Positions 36,364-47,919 of a DNA stretch of 64,000 nt are shown piece by piece. The stretch spans positions 2,914,001-2,978,000 of the forward strand of contig NZ_OZ243890.1 of assembly GCF_965213555.1 (NCBI RefSeq). The letters are read 5' to 3'. Both the position numbers and the translations under genes were made by a program. The notes under the pieces are model-generated. The model worked only from the letters and a program-made list of their open reading frames with translations. It did not search any database and had not been told where the DNA came from. Every line of letters starts with the position of its first letter. Positions within the stretch are counted from its first letter, which is position 1. The DNA is from Acuticoccus sp965213555 (GTDB lineage Bacteria; Pseudomonadota; Alphaproteobacteria; Rhizobiales; Amorphaceae).

Positions 36364-36382
36364 CTTGCACGGGCCGTGCCAG
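36364..36382 (-). promoter_or_regulatory. Sigma-54 promoter of glnB-glnA
   Basis: Read on the minus strand, CTGGCACGGCCCGTGCAAG has GG and GC separated by exactly ten bases (GG at 36380-36379, GC at 36368-36367) and matches TGGCACG-N4-TTGCA except for one T. Transcription would start near 36355, 45 bases before the glnB ATG. This predicts NtrC-dependent control. No clear NtrC site pair was found by eye. Confidence 0.8.
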
Positions 36383-36453
36383 GATGCCGACCGCGCAAGT
36401 TGTCGACAAAGGTGGCAACTGCTGCCAGCCGAGGCAGGCGTTTTGCCCCTCCG

Positions 36454-36470
36454 TTGGGCAGGCTGCCCAA
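36454..36470. promoter_or_regulatory. Dyad touching the nnr start
   Basis: TTGGGCAG (36454-36461) and CTGCCCAA (36463-36470) form an eight-base inverted repeat with a single central base. The last A is the first base of the nnr ATG. It may bind a regulator between the divergent glnB and nnr genes, or fold in the mRNA and limit ribosome access; no Shine-Dalgarno site is seen for nnr. Confidence 0.5.
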
Positions 36471-38020
36471 TGAAGTGGCACGCGGTCGTCCTCGACGCCG
36501 AGCAGATCCACGCGCTCTACACCCCGCGCGCGATGGCCGAGGTGGACAAGGCGGCGGAGGCTTCCGGCACCTCCATCGCACGGCTGATGGAGCGAGCGGG
36601 CTTTGAGGTCGCGAACCGCGTGGCGGCGCTCCACCCGTTCGGCGTGCGGGTCGCCGTCCTCGCCGGCCCAGGCAACAACGGCGGGGACGCCTTCGTGGCA
36701 GCGCGGGTCCTCGCCGAGCGCGGCTACAAGGTGACGGTGGTCGACGCTGCGGGCGAGGCCCGACCCGGGCCCGCCGGCGACGCGAGGGCCGGCTGGCGCG
36801 GGCCGAGCGTGGCGCCGGATGCCGCCGAACCGCTCCTCGCCCGCGCCGACGTGATCCTCGACGGCCTCCTCGGCGGGGGACTGTCACGACCCCCTGCGGC
36901 GCCGCTGGATGCGCTGATCGCGGCGAGCAACGCCTCCCGTGCTGCAGTGCTCGCCATCGACCTGCCGAGCGGCGTCGACGGCGCCACCGGCGCCGTGCCC
37001 GGTGCGGCGGTCGTCGCGAACCGCACGCTGACCTTCGAGGCGGCCAAGCCCGGCCACCTGTTGGCGCCCGGCCGGCGTCACGCGGGGATGCTCGAGGTGG
37101 TGTCCATCGGCATGCCGGCCAAGGCGTTCCGGGGCGTCGCCGCCACCGCCGTGCTGAACGCGCCTCCGGCGTGGGACCTGTCGACGACGCCGCTGCTGGC
37201 GAGGGCCCGCCACAAGTACGATCGTGGCCACGCCGTCGTGGTGTCGGGGCCGATGGCGGCGACGGGGGCGGCTCGGCTCGCTGCCGCAGCGGCGCTGCGC
37301 GCGGGCGCGGGGCTCGTCACCGTGGCCTCGCCGTCCGACGCGCTGCTCGTCAACGCCTGTCACCTCACCACGGTGATGGTCCGCCGCGCCGACGGCGCCG
37401 AGGGGCTCGCCTTGCTCCTGAGCGATGCACGGCACAACGCCGTCGTCCTTGGGCCCGGCCTGCCGCCGGAGGGCGCGTCCGAACTCGTCCTTGCCGCGCT
37501 CGCCTCCCCGGCCCAGGTCGTGCTCGACGCGGGCGCGCTGACCGCGTTTGTCGCGCGCGCCGATGGCCTTGCCGAGGCGCTGCGGGGACGCGGTGCAGCG
37601 AGGGAGGCGGTGCTCACGCCGCACGAGGGTGAGTTCGCGCGCTCCGTGGACCTGTTGGTGCCGTCGCGGGAGGGGGCGGACAAGCTGTCCAAGGTGCGGG
37701 ACGCCGCGGCGGCGCTGGGTGCCGTGATCCTCCTCAAGGGCGAGGACACGGTGATCGCCGAACCGGGGGGACGGGCGACGATCAACGCGAACGCCCCGCC
37801 GTGGCTCGCGACCGCCGGCACCGGCGACGTGCTCGCCGGGCTCGTGGGGGCGTTCCTCGCGCAGGGCTTCCTGCCCTACGACGCCGCGCGCGTCGCGGTG
37901 TGGCTGCACGGCGAGCTCGGCCAGCGCGCCGGGGCCGCGCTGATCGCCGACGACCTCATCGACGCCCTGAAGCCGGCGCGTGCGGAACTCGAGGCGGTCC
38001 TCGCGGCGAGGGCGGTTTGA
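36470..38020 (+). CDS. nnr: Bifunctional NAD(P)H-hydrate epimerase and ADP-dependent dehydratase
   Basis: A 516-residue repair enzyme for hydrated NADH and NADPH. The N-terminal YjeF domain (residues 1-220) epimerises NAD(P)HX: AVLAGPGNNGGDAFVAARVL and IDLPSGVDGATG. The C-terminal ribokinase-like domain (about 230-516) dehydrates it: VLTPHEGEFAR, ILLKGEDTVIAEP and WLATAGTGDVLAGLVG, with the catalytic Asp in TGDVLAG. Its position next to glnB-glnA is conserved in alphaproteobacteria. The ATG at 36470 lies in a dyad. Confidence 0.94.
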   Translation: MKWHAVVLDAEQIHALYTPRAMAEVDKAAEASGTSIARLMERAGFEVANRVAALHPFGVRVAVLAGPGNNGGDAFVAARVLAERGYKVTVVDAAGEARPGPAGDARAGWRGPSVAPDAAEPLLARADVILDGLLGGGLSRPPAAPLDALIAASNASRAAVLAIDLPSGVDGATGAVPGAAVVANRTLTFEAAKPGHLLAPGRRHAGMLEVVSIGMPAKAFRGVAATAVLNAPPAWDLSTTPLLARARHKYDRGHAVVVSGPMAATGAARLAAAAALRAGAGLVTVASPSDALLVNACHLTTVMVRRADGAEGLALLLSDARHNAVVLGPGLPPEGASELVLAALASPAQVVLDAGALTAFVARADGLAEALRGRGAAREAVLTPHEGEFARSVDLLVPSREGADKLSKVRDAAAALGAVILLKGEDTVIAEPGGRATINANAPPWLATAGTGDVLAGLVGAFLAQGFLPYDAARVAVWLHGELGQRAGAALIADDLIDALKPARAELEAVLAARAV

Positions 38021-38055
38021 CGTCTCCCACCGGCGCCGCGTAGAGCCCGCTGCGG

Positions 38056-38140
38056 GCGGGTGTGGCGGAACTGGTAGACGCACTTGGTTTAGGTCCAAGC
38101 GCCGCAAGGCGTGGGGGTTCGAGTCCCTCCACCCGCACCA
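38056..38140 (+). tRNA. tRNA-Leu (anticodon TAG)
   Basis: GCGGGTG (38056-38062) pairs with CACCCGC (38130-38136); an A discriminator and encoded CCA (38138-38140) follow. CTTGG-TTTAGGT-CCAAG forms the anticodon arm with TAG at 38090-38092, reading CUA codons. The long variable arm (CGCCGCAAGGCG) is that of a type II tRNA, as expected for leucine. Confidence 0.96.
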
Positions 38141-38336
38141 TCTCCCTGGGCGCCGCCGGTCGTCCGGTCGCTCGCGGTCCCGCCCGGCCGTCCGCTTGGA
38201 TGCCACAGGCGCAAGGCCATCCGACGTCGCGCGCCACCCTCGGTGCCGAGCGAGGCGTGGCATTGACTTCGCCATGCGCGAGCGCGACATGGAGCGCGTT
38301 CCCCCACAACCCATGCGCCTTGCCGAAAGTGTTTCG

Positions 38337-39788
38337 ATGGAAGTGAGTGAAACCCGTGCCGACGGCCTCGCGCGCGAGCTGAAGGTGGTGGTCCCCGCCG
38401 CGACCCTCGACGAGCGACTGACGGCCTACCTCGACGACCTGCGTCAGAAGGTGCGTCTCAAGGGGTTCCGTCCCGGCAAGGTGCCGATGACGCATCTGCG
38501 CAAGATGTATGGCCGCTCGGCGATGGCCGAGGTGATCAACGACGTGCTGAGCGAGAGCGTCAAGGACGCCGTCGGCCAGCGCGACGAGAAGCCGGCGTTG
38601 CAGCCGGACGTCGACGTCGACGAGGCCTCGATGAAGGCGGTCATCGAGGGCAAGACCGACCTTGCGTTCGCCATCAAGTACGAGGTGCTGCCGCAGATCG
38701 AGGTGTCCGGCCTCGACACCATCACGATAGAGCGTCCCGTCCACGAGGCCAGCGCGGACGAGGTCGAGCGGGAGCTCGTCGGTCTGGCCGAGAACTACCG
38801 GGACTACGAGCCGGTGGAGCGCCCCGCCAAGGACGGCGACCGCCTGAAGATCGACTTCGTCGGCCGCATCGACGGCGAGGCCTTCGAGGGGGGCTTGGCC
38901 GAGGGGATCGACATCGTGATCGGCGCCGAACGGTTCATCCCGGGCTTCGAGGAGCAGCTTGCTGGCGCCTCGGCGGGGGAGGCGCGCCAGGTCACGGTGA
39001 CCTTCCCACAGGACTACGGCGCGCAGCACCTCGCCGGGCGCGAGGCGGCCTTCGACGTCACCGTGCAGGAGGTCGCCGAGCCGAAGCTGAGCGAGGTCGA
39101 CGACGCCTTCGCCCAGAAGCTCGGCATGGACGACCTCGAGGCGCTGCGCGGCGCCCTGCGCAACCAGGTCCAATCGACCTACGACCGCGCGAGCCGCGCC
39201 AAGGTGAAGCGTGCGCTCCTCGACGCGCTCGACGAGCGCTTCGCCTTCGAGGTGCCGCAGAAGCTTGTTGACACCGAGTTCGACACCATCTGGCGTCAGG
39301 TCGAGCGCGACATGGCCCAGGATGGAGCGGCGTTCGACGCCGAAGCCACCCCGGACGCCGAGGGCTCGGAGGCCAAGGCGCGCGCGGAGTATCGCGCGAT
39401 CGCGTCGCGGCGCGTGCGGCTCGGCCTCCTCCTGTCGGAGGTTGGCGGGAAGGCCGAGGTGACCGTCAGCGACGAGGAGGTCCAGCGTGCGCTGCAGGAG
39501 CGCATGCGGCAGTTCCCGGGACAGGAGCGCGAGGTCGTCGAGTTCTACCGCAAGAACCCGCAGGCGGTGGCGAGCCTGCGCGCCCCGATCTACGAGGACA
39601 AGGTCGTCGACTACCTCCTCGAGCTCATCTCCGTGAACAACGTCGCCGTTTCGAAGGAGGAGCTCTTGAAGGGTGCCGAGGACAGCGACGACGCCGCGCA
39701 CGACCATGGCCATCATCACGACCACGACCATTCCCACGATCATGACCACGACCACGGTCACTCCCACGACCATCCCCACGAGCACTAG
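38337..39788 (+). CDS. tig: Trigger factor with histidine/aspartate-rich tail
   Basis: A 483-residue ribosome-bound chaperone and peptidyl-prolyl isomerase. The N-terminal ribosome-docking signature is GFRPGKVPMTHLRKMYG. The FKBP-like domain covers about 160-245 (DGDRLKIDFVGRIDGEAFEGG, GFEEQLAGAS). The C-terminal arms follow. The last 30 residues alternate His and Asp (HDHGHHHDHDHSHDH and more), a likely metal-binding tail not found in E. coli Tig. The start at 38337 (MEVSETRADGLARELKV) matches the family; an ATG at 38313 is upstream. clpP follows after 15 bp. Confidence 0.95.
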   Translation: MEVSETRADGLARELKVVVPAATLDERLTAYLDDLRQKVRLKGFRPGKVPMTHLRKMYGRSAMAEVINDVLSESVKDAVGQRDEKPALQPDVDVDEASMKAVIEGKTDLAFAIKYEVLPQIEVSGLDTITIERPVHEASADEVERELVGLAENYRDYEPVERPAKDGDRLKIDFVGRIDGEAFEGGLAEGIDIVIGAERFIPGFEEQLAGASAGEARQVTVTFPQDYGAQHLAGREAAFDVTVQEVAEPKLSEVDDAFAQKLGMDDLEALRGALRNQVQSTYDRASRAKVKRALLDALDERFAFEVPQKLVDTEFDTIWRQVERDMAQDGAAFDAEATPDAEGSEAKARAEYRAIASRRVRLGLLLSEVGGKAEVTVSDEEVQRALQERMRQFPGQEREVVEFYRKNPQAVASLRAPIYEDKVVDYLLELISVNNVAVSKEELLKGAEDSDDAAHDHGHHHDHDHSHDHDHDHGHSHDHPHEH

Positions 39789-39803
39789 GGACAGACGCCG
39801 TCC

Positions 39804-40427
39804 ATGAGAGATCCCGTCGATTACGCGATGTCGACGCTCGTTCCGATGGTCGTCGAGCAGACGAACCGTGGCGAGCGCGCCTACGACATCTTCTCCCGCC
39901 TGTTGTCGGAGCGGATCATCTTCATCACGGGTCCCATCGAGGACACGGTGGCGACGCTGGTGAGCGCGCAGCTGCTCTACCTCGAGGCGGACAACCCGAA
40001 CAAGGAGATCTCGCTCTACATCAACTCGCCAGGGGGGATCGTCACGTCCGGGCTCGCGATCTACGACACCATGCAGTTCGTGCGGCCGACCATCTCCACC
40101 TTGTGCATCGGTCAGTCCGCGTCCATGGGCGCGATGCTCCTCGCGGCAGGGGAGAAGGACATGCGGTTCTCGCTGCCGAACGCACGCATCATGGTGCACC
40201 AACCGTCCGGTGGGTTCCGCGGCACGGCGGCCGACATCAACCTCCAGGCCCAGGAGATCCTGGCGCTCAAGCGCCGGCTCAACGAGATCTATCGCAAGCA
40301 CACCGGGCAGGCGCTCGACGTCATCGAGCGCACCTTGGAGCGCGACTACTACATGACGCCGGACGTCGCGCGCGAGTTCGGGATCATCGATCGCGTCATC
40401 GAAAGCCGGGCGGCGCTCGATGCCTGA
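39804..40427 (+). CDS. clpP: ATP-dependent Clp protease proteolytic subunit
   Basis: A 207-residue serine peptidase that forms a 14-subunit barrel. The nucleophile lies in IGQSASMGAMLLAAG, the His in IMVHQPSGGFRGTAAD, and the Asp in the segment ERDYYMTPDVAREFGIID. The propeptide-like start MRDPVDYAMSTLVPMVVEQT is typical of alphaproteobacteria. It works with ClpX, encoded 326 bp downstream, to degrade regulators such as CtrA-type proteins in this class, which is family knowledge. Confidence 0.97.
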   Translation: MRDPVDYAMSTLVPMVVEQTNRGERAYDIFSRLLSERIIFITGPIEDTVATLVSAQLLYLEADNPNKEISLYINSPGGIVTSGLAIYDTMQFVRPTISTLCIGQSASMGAMLLAAGEKDMRFSLPNARIMVHQPSGGFRGTAADINLQAQEILALKRRLNEIYRKHTGQALDVIERTLERDYYMTPDVAREFGIIDRVIESRAALDA

Positions 40428-40753
40428 TCGCCGCGCCCGACGCTCGACGGAGATCAACCTCAGGGTGAGATTGCAGAAGCCCTTCGCGCAGGCTAGCAGT
40501 TAGTTCGCGCGGACGGTTCGCCGCAGCACGGCGGGGCCGGTCTGCAACAGCCAGATGCAATAGTGTTGACGGCGGGGTGAGGGCGTTGACGAGCGGGGAC
40601 CGGCATTTGCATCGCCGACGGCCCCGTCCCAATATGGTGGTGCGTGGTGAGCGGTGGTCGCTGGCGTGCCGCTCTGCTGATGCGAGCCGCCGGTCTTGGT
40701 GCCAGGTGGGCTCGGCTTGGCGGGATCGCCGGGTGTGACGAAGGGGTGAGTTG
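40428..40753. other. clpP-clpX intergenic region
   Basis: The 326 bp between clpP and clpX have no plausible reading frame. They probably hold the clpX promoter and leader. I could not assign heat-shock or CtrA boxes with confidence. Confidence 0.5.
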
Positions 40754-42022
40754 ATGAGCAAGGCGACCAGCGGCGACGGCAAGAACACGCTGTACTGCTC
40801 GTTCTGCGGCAAGAGCCAGCACGAGGTGCGCAAGCTCATCGCCGGACCGACGGTGTTCATCTGCGATGAGTGCGTCGAGCTGTGCATGGACATCATCCGC
40901 GAGGAGAACAAGTCCTCGTTGGTCAAGGCGCGCGACGGCATCCCGACGCCGCTCGAGATCCGCAAGGTCCTCGACGACTACGTCATCGGACAGAAGGAAG
41001 CCAAGAAGGTCCTGTCCGTCGCCGTGCACAACCACTACAAGCGGTTGAGCCACGCGTCCAAGCAGAACGACGTGGAGCTCGCCAAGTCGAACATCCTCCT
41101 CATCGGTCCGACGGGTTGCGGCAAGACGCTGCTAGCGCAGACGCTGGCGCGCATCCTCGACGTGCCGTTCACCATGGCCGACGCGACGACGCTCACGGAG
41201 GCGGGATACGTCGGCGAGGACGTCGAGAACATCATCCTGAAGCTGCTGCAGGCGGCGGACTACAACGTCGAGCGGGCGCAGCGCGGCATCGTCTACATCG
41301 ACGAGGTCGACAAGATCTCCCGCAAGTCCGACAACCCGTCCATCACCCGCGACGTCTCCGGTGAGGGGGTTCAGCAGGCGCTGTTGAAGATCATGGAGGG
41401 CACCGTCGCCTCCGTGCCGCCGCAGGGTGGGCGCAAGCACCCGCAACAGGAGTTCCTGCAGGTCGACACCACGAACATCCTGTTCATCTGCGGTGGTGCG
41501 TTCGCGGGGCTCGAGAAGATCATCTCCGACCGCGGCCGCGGCACCTCCATCGGGTTCAACGCGCAGGTGTTCGCGCCGGAGGACCGCCGCACCGGCGAGC
41601 TGTTCCGCGAGGTCGAGCCCGAGGACCTGTTGAAGTTCGGCCTGATCCCGGAGTTCGTCGGCCGCCTGCCGGTGCTTGCCACGCTCGAGGACCTCGACGA
41701 GCCGGCGCTGGTGCAGATCCTGTCGGAGCCGAAGAACGCGCTCGTTAAGCAGTACCAGCGGCTGTTCGAGATGGAGGGGGTCGAGCTCACCTTCCATGCC
41801 GACGCGATGAATGCGATCGCGCGCAAGGCCATCGATCGCAAGACCGGCGCGCGCGGGTTGCGTTCGATCCTAGAGGCCATCCTGCTCGACACCATGTACG
41901 AGCTGCCTGGCCTCGATGGCGTGCGCGAGGTCGTGATCTCCGACGAGGTGATCGGGGGCACCGCGCGGCCGCTCTACATCTACGACGACCGCGTGTCGGA
42001 GCCCTCGCGCACCTCCGCCTGA
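40754..42022 (+). CDS. clpX: ATP-dependent Clp protease ATP-binding subunit ClpX
   Basis: A 422-residue AAA+ unfoldase. The N-terminal C4 zinc finger (LYCSFCGKSQHEVRKL, FICDECVELC) recruits adaptors and substrates. The Walker A motif is LIGPTGCGKTLLAQT, and Walker B is VYIDEVDKI. A pore loop GYVGED and the IGF-type ClpP-binding loop region are in place. It hands unfolded substrates to ClpP. The ATG at 40754 is preferred to the overlapping TTG three bases earlier; AAGGGG is upstream. Confidence 0.97.
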   Translation: MSKATSGDGKNTLYCSFCGKSQHEVRKLIAGPTVFICDECVELCMDIIREENKSSLVKARDGIPTPLEIRKVLDDYVIGQKEAKKVLSVAVHNHYKRLSHASKQNDVELAKSNILLIGPTGCGKTLLAQTLARILDVPFTMADATTLTEAGYVGEDVENIILKLLQAADYNVERAQRGIVYIDEVDKISRKSDNPSITRDVSGEGVQQALLKIMEGTVASVPPQGGRKHPQQEFLQVDTTNILFICGGAFAGLEKIISDRGRGTSIGFNAQVFAPEDRRTGELFREVEPEDLLKFGLIPEFVGRLPVLATLEDLDEPALVQILSEPKNALVKQYQRLFEMEGVELTFHADAMNAIARKAIDRKTGARGLRSILEAILLDTMYELPGLDGVREVVISDEVIGGTARPLYIYDDRVSEPSRTSA

Positions 42023-42416
42023 TGCAGCCGCCCAGCGGCGGCCGTGCGATGCGCGTCCGAGCGCGCCCGGCGTGTGCTGCGAGCGTGGCGGGTGAAACGA
42101 GGCTTGCCCGCCATCGGCTGCGCGCCGCCTGGAGCTGCAGGATGGACAGCCTCGCCCCATGGACGACTGGCACGGTGACGATGCCGAGCACCTCGCTGGC
42201 GTCGCGCCGTTGCCCCAGTATCGCCACAAACCTTGAAGTCGCGGGGTCCCAGCGCCACCTCGACCCTCACGGATGCGAATGGCCGCATCCCCTCATCCCC
42301 TCGCTGCCCCACCTGACGTTGCCGTGGGTAGCCGTCGCCGATGGGCGACCGGGCAGCGGCCATGGCTCGACTCGTGCATGATGTGGCGAGCCGGAGCCAA
42401 GCTGAAAGGACAGTTC
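42023..42416. other. clpX-lon intergenic region
   Basis: About 394 bp without a gene. A CTTGAA hexamer at 42232-42237 recalls the heat-shock -35 box, but the spacing to CCCA (ten bases) is too short for a convincing sigma-32 promoter. Nothing else was recognised. Confidence 0.45.
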
Positions 42417-44873
<2,457 letters not shown>

Positions 44874-44898
44874 CGATCCTGCACGCCGAGCGCTTGAA

Positions 44899-44934
44899 CG
44901 AGGGGAGGCGGGTCTGCGGGCCCGCCTCCCCTCG
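44899..44934 (+). terminator. Hairpin after lon
   Basis: CGAGGGGAGGCGGG (44899-44912) pairs perfectly over 14 bases with CCCGCCTCCCCTCG (44921-44934), loop of eight. It is a very stable stem 25 bases after the lon stop but lacks a clear T-run. Confidence 0.7.
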
Positions 44935-45071
44935 GCCTCGGCTGTACGCGCGTCGAGCTCGCGTCGTCACGCGCGGTCCGGCGACGTGGCGGGCACCCTA
45001 GGCCGAGGATCCGTCAGCACGATCCGTCAAGGCGGATCGGATCCCGCGATCTCCCAAGGGAGATCGACGAC

Positions 45072-45812
45072 ATGAGCCGCGGGCACTTCTGGCTGAGCGA
45101 GGTGAGTGCGAGCGCCTCGCTCCGCTCCTGGCGACTGACAAGCGAGGAAAGTTTCGCGTCGAGGGTCGCCAGGTCATCGGCGGGGCCGTCCCCGTCCTGA
45201 GGTCGGGCTGCCGGTGGAAGGATCGGCGTGAAACCTACGGCGCTGACGAGACGCTCTGCAACCGCGTCGTCCGTTGGGCGGCGAGGGGCGTGGCAGTCCA
45301 TGTTCTCCGCGCTCCGGCCGCGGCTCGCGGACCGCCCTCGGCGAGCCTGATCGGTACGTCGGCCGTGAAACCGCGCCGCCGGCGGCACGGGGGGAGCGGG
45401 GCCAGGCGATCGGCTGGTCGCGCGGCGGGTGCACGACCAAGCTCCTCGCCCTCACCGATGGCCTCGGTAAGCCAGTCGCCCTTCACCCGACCGGCGGGCA
45501 AGAGGCCGACTGCAGGGCAGCCGAAGCTCCTGAGCGCCGTGCCGGCCTGCCGGGTCGTCCGCGCCGACACAGCCTGCGACACCAATGCGATCCACCGGGC
45601 TGTCGCGGCGCGCTGGCGAACATCCCGCCGACGTCCAAGGCGCGCTGGAGGGGCTGCTTCTCGCCCTTCCTCTCCCGCGACCCAAACGCCATCGAGCGCG
45701 TGTTCGGCCCGCCTCGCAGGCTTCCGCCGTGTCGCGCCCCGCTACGACCGGCGGGCGGCCGACGTCCTCGCCCGTCGTCCGTCTCGCCGCAACCGTCGGC
45801 TCCTGGATATGA
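45072..45812 (+). pseudogene. Decayed IS5-family transposase
   Basis: Blocks of an IS5 (IS427/IS1031-like) transposase occur in order but in changing frames: MSRGHFWLSE; ERLAPLLATDKRGKFRVEG and VLRSGCRWKDRRETYGADET; AIGWSRGGCTTKLLALTDGL with GKPVALHPTGGQEADCRAAE; NIPPTSKARWRGCFSPFLSR with RDPNAIERVFG; FRRVAPRYD; and LAATVGSWI before the stop at 45812. At least four frame changes and an altered catalytic region show it is dead. Terminal inverted repeats were not found. It sits between lon and hup, genes that are usually adjacent. Confidence 0.85.
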
Positions 45813-46040
45813 GTCCCGGCCCCCGTACGGTGTTCCCACAACTTCGGATTGCTTGACGCGCGCGAGGTCCATCGCGCCGGGTTTGCGGCGCGCTGCTCCC
45901 CTCGGCGCCCATGTTTGGCGAAATCGTAACGTTTGCCCTGCAATTTCCCAGGAAAAGCGGGCGTTTCAGCCTTGACTGGCTAGGCGGCGGGCGAGGCCGG
46001 TGCCATCGTGATGCCTCGTATCCGCGGAGAGGAATCGGAC

Positions 46041-46316
46041 ATGAAGAAGGCTGAGCTTGCCGCAGAGGTGGCACAACAGGCGGACATCGACAGCAAGGCG
46101 GCTGCCAAGGCTGTCGACGCGACGTTCAACGCCATCATCGAGGCAATGAAGTCGGGCGACGAGGTTCGCATCACGAACTTCGGCGTGTTCTCGGTCGCCG
46201 AACGGCCCGAGTCCCAGGGGCGCAACCCGCAGACCAACGAGCCGATCACCATCAAGGCTGCCCGTGTTCCAAAGTTCAAGCCCGGCAAGCCGCTGAAGGA
46301 CGCACTCAACGCTTGA
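46041..46316 (+). CDS. hup: DNA-binding protein HU
   Basis: A 91-residue histone-like protein that bends and compacts DNA as a dimer. The beta-arm signature GRNPQTNEPITIKAARVPKF is intact. The ATG at 46041 (MKKAELAAEVA) follows GAGAGGA; an earlier ATG at 46008/46011 would give an unlike extension. It usually lies directly after lon; here a decayed transposase separates the two. A short CTCCC/GGGAG hairpin is just after the stop. Confidence 0.96.
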   Translation: MKKAELAAEVAQQADIDSKAAAKAVDATFNAIIEAMKSGDEVRITNFGVFSVAERPESQGRNPQTNEPITIKAARVPKFKPGKPLKDALNA

Positions 46317-47919
46317 GCCTCCCGCAAGGGAGCCTCGTCGGGTGGTCCCGCCCGGACGGTGCGCGGCTAAGGCGGACGTTGGGCGACGCCGGACGGCGGC
46401 GAACGACCCGGTACGGCGGCGCACCGGGCCTGATGTCGCCCCTAGCCGCTTGATCCGCGGAAACGGACATCCCGCCAAGCGGACCGAACGGGGCGAGCGC
46501 AGCACGTTCTCCGACGAGGAGATCACTGCGTCCTGAAGGAGCGCGGGCGGGCGCGGAGGCTGGCAGGTGCGTTGGAGCCTGCGCTGCCACGAGCTTGAAG
46601 TGCTGCGGGATCAACGTGAGGAGGCGGGCCTGGTTTGTTAGACCCGAGGAGGAAGGCACGTGACCCAAGCGGCGTCTCGCTGCCGAAAGGCTTGACGCCG
46701 CTCGTACCGAACGTGTCGACGCCAGCTGCGAAGTGGGGTCGCGCGCCTTCGCGCAACGTTGAAGTTGGAGCGACCGGCGGACCCGCACCGCTGGGCGGTC
46801 GGAGCCGAATGAAGATCGCGACCGCCCGAACCGGCCGCTCGACGGGCGCCGACGCGAACGGCTTAGGGGTTGGTCACCAAGGGGAGACGGTTTGGCGGCT
46901 GGCAGCGGGGTGGGGCGCTGCCCCGCAGACGCCAATAAGGGGTCAGTCGCGAAGCACGCCTTGCAGGCGCGGGGCTAAGGTTGCAAGTACGGGCGTGGAA
47001 CCCTTGGCACTGCTGGCGATGCCGCCCGGTCCAACGCAAGCGTTGTTGGCTCGATGCCGTGCCGGACCGGGTCGCCTCTAACGGGCGCTTGCGGCCTCTC
47101 GCGAACGTCGACCTGCGCGCACGAGTGCGTGGCGCCGGTTGCCAACACCGCCTGAGCGCCGTACGGGTCCGGCGAGCTCGACCAGCACGTTGCAGCGCGG
47201 ACGCCGCCGACGGCGATGCGTCGGCGACAACGTCACGAGCGGGAGTGGCGTCGTTGAAGAGGTGGCGACTGGCCGCCCGCGCGAAGCTGCGCAGGACGTC
47301 GCGCCCTACATGCCAGGTGAGGTGAGGCGGGCCGTTCTGCTTGGAAGCGCCTTCGCTTCGCGGAGGTGTGCTCGGTCTCTTTGGTGCGGCGAGCACGGCG
47401 GGAGGAAGCGGCGCGGGCACCGCTGGCTTCGATGCCTTCGACCAGCAGGCCGACGTTGCGTGCCGGCGGTTTGTCGATGACCCACGCCTTCGCCGGACCC
47501 AAGTTCGGGCGCCGGAACCCGCGCTCCGCATGTGCGAAAGGCCTCGCCGATCTCGGGCCGTCGAGGCGCCACGATGCGATGAGCCGGTCCTGGCGAAGCC
47601 GAGCCGTGAAGGTGCGTGTTTCCAGCGGGGGCGCGGGCGAGCTTGCGCGGCAACGCACGCTATGCCGAGCGCGGCCCTCCCGAGGCGAAACAGGTTTGTC
47701 TAACCGATGCAGATCAGCGAGGCCAACTCGAGCTCGAGCGGGCCTTCGCGCCAGGCCCGCGGACGCCCTGTGACGACCGCGCGCTCGTCTAGCAGGGATC
47801 GACGGCTGACCGTCCGTCGGCCGGAACGACGCGGGTCCGATCCGGCCCTCGCTGCGATCAGCGCCGGCATACGACCGAATGACGGGTCCTTTGCCCGACC
47901 CATACGATGCGAACCTGGC
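46317..47919. other. 1.6-kb region without a convincing gene
   Basis: Several long open frames exist on both strands because of high GC, but none has a ribosome binding site, balanced composition or a recognised motif; their products are very rich in Arg, Ala, Pro and Ser, typical of antisense frames. A frame pair on the minus strand near 47250-47650 includes RPNLGPAKAWVIDKPPARN, which might be a remnant of a dead gene. It borders the same locus as the IS5 remnant, so it may be decayed mobile DNA. I see no tRNA. Confidence 0.5.

Noticed and set aside
37956..40457. 833-residue minus-strand open frame over tig and clpP
   Set aside because: Shadow of two core genes; composition typical of antisense reading.
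42232..42251. Heat-shock promoter before lon (CTTGAA ... CCCA)
   Set aside because: Spacing is ten bases and the -10 part is a poor match; not enough to call.
45072..45812. Active IS5 element
   Set aside because: Transposase blocks fall in several frames and no terminal inverted repeats were found.
46635..47081. 148-residue frame after hup
   Set aside because: No start signal and no recognisable domain; probably chance.
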